7,747 nucleotides of DNA from Chloroflexota bacterium (GTDB lineage Bacteria; Chloroflexota; UBA11872; VXNJ01), in the NCBI GenBank assembly GCA_026708165.1, contig JAPOVO010000011.1, positions 1 to 7,747 of the forward strand, given 5' to 3'. Of this stretch, positions 1-5,985 are shown piece by piece (the first letter of the stretch is position 1; every line of letters starts with the position of its first letter). The translations under genes were made by a program, and so were the position numbers. The notes under the pieces are model-generated. The model did not search any database. It had not been told where the DNA came from and saw nothing but the letters and a program-made list of their open reading frames with translations.

Positions 1-927
1 GGCGACCCTGCCAACGTGCCAGCCGATTATCACCAGACGACCTGGTGCGCGGATTTGGCGCTAGAGTTCATCGAGCGCCCGCGCAACGGTCCGTGGCTGC
101 TCAGTGTGAACCCCTACTATCCGCATCCGCCGTTTGACCCGCCCCAATCGTATTTAGATCGGTTCGACGCTGAATCGATGCCCGATCCTCTGTTTCGCGA
201 ATCCGACTTGGCCAACCAGTCGCGATTGACAGCGGCGGGAGTGGATTTCCAGTCCATGCCGTCAAAACCCGAGGAATTTGGTGCAAAAGCCGAAAAGGCT
301 CGGTACTACGCCATGATCGAGCTTGTCGACGACCAACTTGCCCGTATCCTCGAAGCGATTGACCGGTCGGGGGAAACCGAGAACACGCTGATTGTCTTGA
401 CCAGCGACCACGGCGAGGCGCTCGGCGATCATGGACTGATCTTCAAGGGGTGTCGCTTCTTCGAAGGGCTCGCTCGCGTTCCATTGGTCTTCTGCTGGCC
501 CGGAACCATTCAGTCGGGAATCCGCAGCGAGGCGCTGGTGGAGCTGACGGACATCGTGCCCACGATATTGGGAATCGCCGGGCTGCCGGCCCCCGAAGGA
601 ATGCACGGCAAGTCGCTGTTGCCCATGCTGCTGGGAGATGCCCCGCCCGAAAGTCACCGCGACCACGTTCGCTGCGAGTACTTCGACGCCGTCGATCTGC
701 CCGACCATACCTACGCCACTATGTTTCGCGACAATCGCTGGAAGCTGGTGGTCTACCACGGCAAGGGCGTGGGCGAGATATACGACTTGAGAAACGATCC
801 GCATGAATTCGAGAATCTATGGGACGTTCCAGCCGCCCGCGACGTCAAGGCTGACCTGCTACTACGGAGCTATGACGCCGCCGTCCGGTCGATGAACCAC
901 GGCCCGGAGCGCGTCGGCGCCATCTAA
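1..927 (+). CDS. Sulfatase (arylsulfatase/choline-sulfatase type), C-terminal part
   Basis: This frame is open from the first base of the window to a TAA stop, giving 308 residues. The true start lies upstream, so the GTG at base 16 is probably internal. The protein resembles the alkaline-phosphatase-superfamily sulfatases that hydrolyse sulfate esters. Visible landmarks, counting codons from base 1, are the YYPHPPFDPP segment with His42, the metal-site motif TSDHGEALGDHG with Asp136-His137, the downstream Lys149 in FKG, and the block EGLARVPLVFCWPG. The C-terminal half has the usual DIVPTILGIAGLPAP segment (target-site reduction region) and the late pattern DNRWKLVVYHG ... EIYDLRNDPHEFENL seen in this family. 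Full-length members are usually about 450-550 residues. The missing N-terminus should carry the C/S-x-P-x-R site that matures to formylglycine, so activity cannot be judged here. The substrate is unknown. The gene converges on the NUDIX gene with a 27-bp gap that shows no clear terminator. Confidence 0.93.
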   Translation, partial: GDPANVPADYHQTTWCADLALEFIERPRNGPWLLSVNPYYPHPPFDPPQSYLDRFDAESMPDPLFRESDLANQSRLTAAGVDFQSMPSKPEEFGAKAEKARYYAMIELVDDQLARILEAIDRSGETENTLIVLTSDHGEALGDHGLIFKGCRFFEGLARVPLVFCWPGTIQSGIRSEALVELTDIVPTILGIAGLPAPEGMHGKSLLPMLLGDAPPESHRDHVRCEYFDAVDLPDHTYATMFRDNRWKLVVYHGKGVGEIYDLRNDPHEFENLWDVPAARDVKADLLLRSYDAAVRSMNHGPERVGAI

Positions 928-954
928 GCTGCCGGAACTCGCGAAGCTAAATGG

Positions 955-1485
955 TTACTCGTGACTGAATCTGCTGGCGCGCCAATCCTTGATGGTCTGC
1001 TTGGCATGATCGAAAGCCAAGTTTGTGGGTATCGCGTCCGCCGGAAAGAAACTGACCGCCGTAGTCTCGTGCCCCGGTCTTGGCTCGCCTAGCGGCACGG
1101 CGGCATAGGCGAGCGTAAGGGTGGTTACCATCTCCTCGCCAGGATAGCTCTCTACGTATACACCGATCAGTCCCTTCAACTCGATCTCGACTCCGGCCTC
1201 TTCCAGGACCTCGCGACGCGCGCCATCCTCGGGATGTTCGCCATCTTCCAGGAACCCGCCTGGAATGTCCCAATAGCCGAAATACGGTTCGATATCGCGC
1301 TTCACAAGAAGAATCTTGCCCCTCTCATACACGACCGCCTCGGCGCATGGTTTGGAAGCCATGTAGTCAGGACGTCCGCAGGCTCGGCATGTCAACCGGA
1401 TTGGCGACTCGCTGCCCGTAACCTGCATATCCCCGCCGCAATAACGGCAGAAGCGCCGTCCGAATGGGGGTTGTAGGTCGCTCAA
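955..1485 (-). CDS. NUDIX hydrolase with N-terminal zinc ribbon
   Basis: The 176-residue protein has two parts. Residues 13-36 form a zinc ribbon with two CxxC pairs (Cys13/Cys16 and Cys33/Cys36). The rest is a NUDIX domain whose box at residues 77-99 matches Gx5Ex7REUxEExGU exactly, ending in REVLEEAGV; its glutamates bind the divalent metal used to hydrolyse a nucleoside diphosphate linked to another moiety. The zinc ribbon recalls NudC-type NADH pyrophosphatases, but the protein is shorter and I do not see enough to assign NAD(H), ADP-ribose or another substrate. The start is TTG at 1485. No ATG or GTG lies in frame between it and the upstream in-frame stop, an AGGT sits about 8 nt ahead of it, and the first internal ATG (residue 20) would delete half of the zinc site. 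It lies 42 bp downstream of the phosphoesterase gene and is probably co-transcribed with it. Confidence 0.9.
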   Translation of the reverse strand: MSDLQPPFGRRFCRYCGGDMQVTGSESPIRLTCRACGRPDYMASKPCAEAVVYERGKILLVKRDIEPYFGYWDIPGGFLEDGEHPEDGARREVLEEAGVEIELKGLIGVYVESYPGEEMVTTLTLAYAAVPLGEPRPGHETTAVSFFPADAIPTNLAFDHAKQTIKDWRASRFSHE

Positions 1486-1527
1486 TTTTGAGACCTGGAG
1501 TGCCGAATGCGACGACGCCTTGATGCT

Positions 1528-2262
1528 CTAGGACGGTGCAATTGCGGTTAGGAAAGGCTCCGCAAACTTGCGGCCAATCGGCGCATCGACCTCTTCAATT
1601 GCGCGGTAGTTGCGCCGATAGTCATACTCAACGTGCCGTACCTCGACCTCCCAAGCTCCGGACTGGTCGTCGAGCACCAGATAGGTCGCGCGGCCCGGGC
1701 AGCCTTCGTACGAGCGACCCACCGATCCTGCATTCGCCACTAGTACGCCGTCGATCGTTCGCACAAACGACAAATGTGTGTGACCTCCGATTACAGCGCT
1801 AGCGCCGGCATCCTCCGTCAACTGGAGCAACCGCTGGTCGCCATCATCTTCGATCAAGCCCTCTTCGTCGCTCCGAGGCGTGCCATGGAAGATGCTCAGG
1901 CGACCCGCGCCGGCGCGGCTTTGAACAGTGATGTTCGGCGGAAGCGCGCCAAGAGATTCCACGAGTTCCGGCCCCAACTGGTCCCGAGTCCACGCGACGA
2001 TCTTTCCCACGCCGGATTCGGGATCAAGGCTTCCCGCCGCCGCAAGCTCTTCGAGGTCGGCAATCATTCTGTCGGTGTTGCCCCGTACACTCGCCCATCC
2101 GTTTTGCCGGAGCATCTCAACGCATCCGCGCGAATGCGGTCCAAACAGGGCCAGGTCGCCCGCCGCGTAGACTTCCTCCAGATCCTCCGATTCGATAACC
2201 CGCGCGACGGCTTCCAGTGCGGACAGATTTCCGTGAATGTCGGAGATTATCGCGAATCGCAT
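1528..2262 (-). CDS. Calcineurin-like metallophosphoesterase (Metallophos_2 / YfcE-like)
   Basis: The 244-residue cytosolic protein carries the full set of metallophosphoesterase motifs: SDIHGN with Asp8 and His10, AAGDLALFGP with Asp36, VRGNTD with Asn62, FHGTP with His126, and GGHTH with His161 and His163. These residues bind a di-metal centre that hydrolyses phosphomonoesters or phosphodiesters. The GN[x]D motif has Thr in place of the His found in GNH(D/E) enzymes. Single-domain YfcE/MJ0936-type proteins also lack that His, which points to this branch and to phosphodiesterase rather than protein-phosphatase activity, although the natural substrate is not predictable. Length matches the family. 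The ATG at 2262 is well placed: the motif SDIHGN normally begins within the first ten residues, and a GGAG lies about 9 nt upstream. It is probably the first gene of a two-gene operon with the NUDIX gene. Both products act on phosphate-containing small molecules. Confidence 0.9.
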   Translation of the reverse strand: MRFAIISDIHGNLSALEAVARVIESEDLEEVYAAGDLALFGPHSRGCVEMLRQNGWASVRGNTDRMIADLEELAAAGSLDPESGVGKIVAWTRDQLGPELVESLGALPPNITVQSRAGAGRLSIFHGTPRSDEEGLIEDDGDQRLLQLTEDAGASAVIGGHTHLSFVRTIDGVLVANAGSVGRSYEGCPGRATYLVLDDQSGAWEVEVRHVEYDYRRNYRAIEEVDAPIGRKFAEPFLTAIAPS

Positions 2263-2416
2263 CAGGCCAGGCTCCGCAGAGCTATGTGTACATGACCGCC
2301 CTTCCGTTTGAGCGTACCAAACCGCCCTCTACTAATCGACAGCGCATCGGCGCTTCCGCCGCGCCATGCGCTATATTCCGAGTTCAAGTCAGGTCGCCCC
2401 GGCACGGGAGTTTTAC
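2263..2416. promoter_or_regulatory. Divergent intergenic region with probable promoters
   Basis: This gap separates the minus-strand phosphoesterase gene from the plus-strand LarA-like operon, so both promoters should lie here. On the plus strand, TATATT at 2372-2377 resembles a -10 box; I see no good -35 box at the usual distance. If it is used, transcription would begin near 2384, downstream of the ATG at 2366 but upstream of the GTG at 2417. I could not pick a convincing promoter for the minus strand, and I see no clear operator palindrome. Confidence 0.35.
2406..2410 (+). promoter_or_regulatory. Ribosome-binding site that favours the GTG start at 2417
   Basis: GGGAG lies 6 nt ahead of an in-frame GTG at 2417. 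The upstream ATG at 2366 has no purine-rich sequence before it. This decides my choice of start for the LarA-like gene. Confidence 0.5.
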
Positions 2417-3658
2417 GTGGATTGGCCCCAATTCGTTCCGATGCAGCAGGATTTCGACGCTCGCGAGGTAGCCGACCTTGAAGGCCAGCTTGTCGAAGGC
2501 ATACGTGCCAGACTGGCGACAGGCAGAGCCAAGCCAGGTGAAAGTGTGGCGGTCGGGGTAGGAAGCCGCGGAGTCTCGCCGATTCAGCAGGTCACGACCG
2601 CCGTCGTCCGCGAATTAAAGGCGAGCGGGCTTCAACCGTTCATAGTGCCGGCCATGGGCAGTCACGGCGGCGGCACGGCCAAAGGTCAGCGACACGTGCT
2701 TGCAGAGCGCGGGATAACCGAATCAGACATCGGCGCGCCAATCCACGCGACTATGGATACTCGCGTTCTGGGAACGACCCCGCACGGCGTGGATGTTCAT
2801 ATGGACCTGAACGCATTTAGCGCGGATCATGTCGTCATTATTGCTCGCGTCAAACCGCACACCAGCTTTCGTTCCGATATCGAAAGCGGTCTGTGCAAGA
2901 TGCTGAGCGTGGGTCTGGGTAAGAAAGCGGGAGCCGCCAGCATCCACGAAGCGGGGCTAGTCCAAACGATCCCGGAGGCGGCCACGGTCGGCATAGATTC
3001 GGGCAAGCTGCTGTTCGGCGTGGCACTGGTAGAGAACGCCTTCGACCGACCATACCTGGCGAGTGTCTGCCCGCCGAATGAGTTTCACCAGACGGACCGG
3101 GAGCTCTTGATCGAGGCCAAGCGCATACTGCCCCGCATCCCAACCGACCAACTTGATCTCCTGATCGTAGACGAGATCGGCAAGGACATATCCGGCACCG
3201 GCATGGACACCAACGTCATCGGGATGTGGCGTCGAATTGGCGGCGAGCGCACGCCGGACTACGGATTCCTTTCCGTACTCAGGTTGCGCCCGACTTCCGA
3301 CGGCAATGCGGTAGGCATTGGTATGGCAGACTTCACTACGCAGACGCTCGTAGATTCAATCGACAGGGAACAGACATACGTCAACGCACTCACGGCGCTG
3401 GCACCGCTGATGGTGCGGATCCCCCTGACGATGGCAAACGACTACGAGTGCCTCGAAGCCTCAGTCGGTCTCGCTCAACGCATGTCCGGACCAGATGTCC
3501 GCCTTGGTCGAATAAAGAACACGTTGGAGCTTGAGAGCTTTTCGGTCACGCCGCCCGTAGCTGAAGAAATGCACCTTGCAGGATCGGCAACTCCGGCGGG
3601 CGATCCGGCACCGCTGCGATTCGACTCGCAAGGCAATCTGGTCGATATGGCCCCGTGA
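2417..3658 (+). CDS. LarA-like (nickel-pincer lactate racemase domain, DUF2088) protein
   Basis: From the GTG at 2417 the protein has 413 residues; an in-frame ATG at 2366 would add 17. It resembles the N-terminal catalytic domain family of LarA, which uses a nickel-pincer nucleotide to racemise or epimerise 2-hydroxy acids. Residues seen at the expected places are His83 (MGSHGGG), His148 (VKPHTSF), Lys161 (SGLCKML) and His177 (ASIHEAG). In LarA of Lactiplantibacillus plantarum, recalled from the literature, these would be His108, His174, Lys184 (cofactor attachment) and His200 (nickel ligand). The gaps His83-His148 (65) and Lys161-His177 (16) agree with LarA (66 and 16); His148-Lys161 is 13 instead of 10. 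The N-terminus after the GTG begins directly at the domain, and no signal peptide or membrane segment is seen. No LarB, LarC or LarE cofactor gene is in the window. It leads an operon with MFS and ROK genes. The substrate is unknown, and lactate itself should not be assumed. Confidence 0.8.
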   Translation: MDWPQFVPMQQDFDAREVADLEGQLVEGIRARLATGRAKPGESVAVGVGSRGVSPIQQVTTAVVRELKASGLQPFIVPAMGSHGGGTAKGQRHVLAERGITESDIGAPIHATMDTRVLGTTPHGVDVHMDLNAFSADHVVIIARVKPHTSFRSDIESGLCKMLSVGLGKKAGAASIHEAGLVQTIPEAATVGIDSGKLLFGVALVENAFDRPYLASVCPPNEFHQTDRELLIEAKRILPRIPTDQLDLLIVDEIGKDISGTGMDTNVIGMWRRIGGERTPDYGFLSVLRLRPTSDGNAVGIGMADFTTQTLVDSIDREQTYVNALTALAPLMVRIPLTMANDYECLEASVGLAQRMSGPDVRLGRIKNTLELESFSVTPPVAEEMHLAGSATPAGDPAPLRFDSQGNLVDMAP

Positions 3659-3682
3659 CCACTCTCGTCAGCCTGACCGGGT

Positions 3683-4975
3683 GTGCCGACGACTGATCGA
3701 GTAGTGTCGGTCGCCAAGTCCGTGAAGAGACCTTCGCCTCCGACGTACCACATCCTGGCGGGCGGCTGGATTTACTTCGTATACGGGCTGGCCATAACCG
3801 CTATCGGGCCAACGCTTCAGCCGATCCGCGAATCGTTCGGACTGGGTCTTGCGGAACTCGGTCTCATATTTTCGTTCATGGCGGCGGGCTACGTAGTCGC
3901 TTCGCTTTTCGGGAGCCCGATGTCGGACCGACGCGGGCGGCGGATCTTCATAGTTGGCGGCTCTGCGCTCATGGCGGCGGGCATTGGCGCTATGCCCCTC
4001 GCGCCAACCTGGCCCCTCGTGCTCGCAGGCGTACTCCTCGCAGGACTCGGAATGGGCCTTTTCGAAGGCCCCCTGAATGCGCTTATGGTCGACCACGCTC
4101 CCGAAGGCGCGGCTAAATGGCTCAATCTCCTGCACTTGTTCTTCGGCATTGGATGTCTGGCAGGACCGATACTGGCGGGGTACGCGCTCGCCAGCGATGT
4201 CGCGTGGCGGCTGATACACGGCGCGCTCGCGGCGGCCGCGTGCACCACGCCATTCCCATTCGTGTTCATGCGAATGTCAAGGCCGGTCATCAGTAGAGCA
4301 TATTCTTTTGCGGCAATCAGAAAGGGGGTCCTCCATCCGGTCTTCCTGCTGATGATGGCCGTTCTGGGGCTCTACATCGGCTTCGAGGTAGCGTTGAGCG
4401 GTTGGCTGCCGAGCTTTCTAGAGCTAGAGCACGGCTTTTCACGCGGACTTGCCGGAATCTCGCTATCGGCGCTTTGGGGCGGAATCATCATTGGCAGGAT
4501 GCTGGCGGGCCTCTTTCTCAGATGGATCAGTCCGCTGCCGCTTCTTGCGCTCTCGATGGCCTTGGCAGGCCCTCTGGTGCTCGTGGCTTCGCTGGTCGAC
4601 AACCCGGCCGCAAGCCTTGCCGGCTTCGGACTTGTAGGCGTCTTTGTCGCCATAACTTTCCCCATAGCACTCTCCCAGGGCGTTTCTACGCAGAAGACGG
4701 CTAGAGGCGCGTTGGCCGGCTTCCTGATGGCTGCCTCCGCAGTCGGAGCCATCGCGTTTCCTCCCGTCGTCGGGGCCATTGCCGGCCCATTGGGGCTGCG
4801 CGCGGCGATGGCAATGACCGCCGTGCTGTGCGGTTTCACGGCCATTGCAGCGCTATGGGCTGCGGTCGACGTGAATCGCCGTAAGCGCAAGGTTCGGGAC
4901 CTCCGCAGTAATATCCATGACCCGGTTCCAGCCGCCACGGTCGGGGCGCAACCACTCAAACGGAGCAGTCGATGA
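3683..4975 (+). CDS. MFS transporter, probable sugar/organic-acid importer
   Basis: The 430-residue protein has about twelve hydrophobic segments, near residues 24-45, 57-79, 88-106, 108-130, 148-168, 173-195, 214-236, 255-276, 282-301, 304-328, 340-364 and 370-392, with a longer polar loop near the middle and a basic C-terminal tail. The loop between segments 2 and 3 carries MFS motif A, GSPMSDRRGRR (residues 77-87). The stretch LNLLHLFFGIGCLAGP before segment 5 is typical of FucP-like and related sugar/proton symporters. I infer proton-coupled uptake across the cytoplasmic membrane; the substrate is unknown. The start is GTG at 3683, the first possible start after an in-frame TGA at 3674, but it has only a weak ribosome-binding site. 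GTG at 3704 is an alternative. It begins 24 bp after the LarA-like gene and overlaps the kinase gene by ATGA, so the three are likely translated from one transcript. Confidence 0.88.
   Translation: MPTTDRVVSVAKSVKRPSPPTYHILAGGWIYFVYGLAITAIGPTLQPIRESFGLGLAELGLIFSFMAAGYVVASLFGSPMSDRRGRRIFIVGGSALMAAGIGAMPLAPTWPLVLAGVLLAGLGMGLFEGPLNALMVDHAPEGAAKWLNLLHLFFGIGCLAGPILAGYALASDVAWRLIHGALAAAACTTPFPFVFMRMSRPVISRAYSFAAIRKGVLHPVFLLMMAVLGLYIGFEVALSGWLPSFLELEHGFSRGLAGISLSALWGGIIIGRMLAGLFLRWISPLPLLALSMALAGPLVLVASLVDNPAASLAGFGLVGVFVAITFPIALSQGVSTQKTARGALAGFLMAASAVGAIAFPPVVGAIAGPLGLRAAMAMTAVLCGFTAIAALWAAVDVNRRKRKVRDLRSNIHDPVPAATVGAQPLKRSSR
4962..4965 (+). promoter_or_regulatory. Ribosome-binding site of the ROK gene inside the MFS gene
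   Basis: GGAG lies 6 nt ahead of the ATG at 4972, within the last codons of the transporter gene. With the ATGA overlap of start and stop codons it supports coupled translation of transporter and kinase. Confidence 0.65.
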
Positions 4976-5967
4976 ACGCGGACAGCGATTTGGCCGTGTA
5001 TGCGGCTGTCGACTTCGGCGGCACCAGGATAAGGAGCGCTATCGTCCTACCCGACGGTGCGGTGGAGGGATGGAACACCACAGAAACCCCCCACGGGGAG
5101 GGCGCTTCCGCCGTTGTCGAACGCGTTGCCGATAGTGTCGAAACTTCAATCAATGTGTCCGGCGTTCAAGTTGCGGAGATTCGGGCGATGGGAGTCGCCG
5201 CGCCCGGCCCGCTCGACCACAAAACCGGTATGGTCCTGCACGCGCCAAACATCCCTGGTTTCGAGAACGTTCAAGTTGCCGGGCCACTCAGCAACAGGCT
5301 CGGGTTTCCTGTATTTCTGGGAAACGACGCCAATCTTGCCGCTCTCGCCGAACACGCCTATGGCGCCGGCCGAGGAGTACGCGACATGGTCTACGTCACA
5401 GTAAGCACCGGCGTTGGTGGAGGCGTTCTGGTCGACGGCGAACTCTTGCTAGGCGCCACGGGCAATGCCGGCGAGGTCGGACATTCCACCGTCAACATGC
5501 ACGGCGACTACCACCAGTGTGGAAACCTAGGATGTGTGGAGATGTATGCGTCTGGCGGTGGTATGAGCCAGCAGGCTAGCGCAGCCCTTGCTGCCGGCAG
5601 GCAATCGTCGCTCCAAAGCGCGTTCGACGAGCGGGGCCGTGTGAGCGGACGAGAGGTCATAGAGGCCGCACGGCTTGGCGACGGCCTCGCCGTCGAGATC
5701 GTGGACCACGCGGTGGAAGCTCTTGCGGCCGGAATTCTGAGTTTCGTCCACGTGCTCAATCCGGAACTGGTCATAATAGGCGGCGGAGTTGCCAATGCGG
5801 GAGACATTCTCTTTAAGCCCCTGCGCAAGATCGTGTACGAGCGTGCGCTCCCTGGATTCGGACAAATCCTCCGAATAGAGCCATGGACTCTCGGCGAAGG
5901 CGTGGGCATCCTCGGTGCCGCCGAGTGGGCACGTCGTAACCTGCGCGATCGAGCCGGGTATTCCTGA
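4972..5967 (+). CDS. ROK-family sugar kinase
   Basis: The 331-residue protein is a ROK (repressor, ORF, kinase) member without an N-terminal helix-turn-helix, so it is a kinase rather than a repressor. The phosphate-binding motif VDFGGTRIR is at residues 13-21, and the catalytic Asp119 lies in LGNDANLAALAE. The second glycine-rich motif is VSTGVGGGVLVDG (144-156). The sugar and zinc region has Glu168 and His171 in GEVGH, followed by HQCGNLGCVE (181-190). ROK kinases normally read CxCGxxGCxE here; the first Cys is His181, while Cys183, Cys188 and Glu190 are kept. The C-terminal LVIIGGGVANAG (adenosine-binding side) is also present. Known members phosphorylate glucose, fructose, allose, N-acetylglucosamine or N-acetylmannosamine with ATP; I cannot choose among these. 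The gene is translationally linked to the MFS transporter, so its likely job is to trap the imported sugar. Its stop is 8 bp from the stop of the convergent solute-binding protein gene. Confidence 0.93.
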   Translation: MNADSDLAVYAAVDFGGTRIRSAIVLPDGAVEGWNTTETPHGEGASAVVERVADSVETSINVSGVQVAEIRAMGVAAPGPLDHKTGMVLHAPNIPGFENVQVAGPLSNRLGFPVFLGNDANLAALAEHAYGAGRGVRDMVYVTVSTGVGGGVLVDGELLLGATGNAGEVGHSTVNMHGDYHQCGNLGCVEMYASGGGMSQQASAALAAGRQSSLQSAFDERGRVSGREVIEAARLGDGLAVEIVDHAVEALAAGILSFVHVLNPELVIIGGGVANAGDILFKPLRKIVYERALPGFGQILRIEPWTLGEGVGILGAAEWARRNLRDRAGYS

Positions 5968-5985
5968 AAGTAAAGCTACCCAGGC
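5953..5985. terminator. Possible bidirectional hairpin between convergent stop codons
   Basis: GCCGGGTA (5953-5960) can pair with TACCC-A-GGC (5977-5985), giving 8 base pairs with one bulged A and a 16-nt loop that contains the 8-bp gap. It spans both stop codons. There is no U-tract on either side, so it is not a classical intrinsic terminator, and a hairpin of this size could arise by chance. Confidence 0.25.

Noticed and set aside
928..954. Terminator between the convergent sulfatase and NUDIX genes
   Set aside because: No stable stem or U-tract could be found in the 27-bp gap.
1774..2295. Plus-strand 173-codon open frame opposite the phosphoesterase
   Set aside because: The minus strand here encodes all metallophosphoesterase metal motifs; the plus-strand translation has no recognisable features.
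976..2744. Thirteen-base direct repeat GGCGCGCCAATCC at 976-988 and 2732-2744
   Set aside because: Both copies lie inside different genes on different strands with no flanking similarity; such a short G+C-rich repeat is expected by chance.
3668..4290. Long minus-strand open frames opposite the MFS gene, and similar ones opposite the ROK and sulfatase genes
   Set aside because: They lie fully antisense to genes with clear family motifs, have low-complexity Arg/Pro/Ala-rich translations typical of G+C-rich shadow frames, and show no domain signature.
5163..5279. Twelve-base repeat CGTTCAAGTTGC at 5163-5174 and 5268-5279 in the ROK gene
   Set aside because: Both copies are in frame and encode the same short VQVA stretch, but the surrounding protein is not repeated; it looks like coincidence of codon choice.
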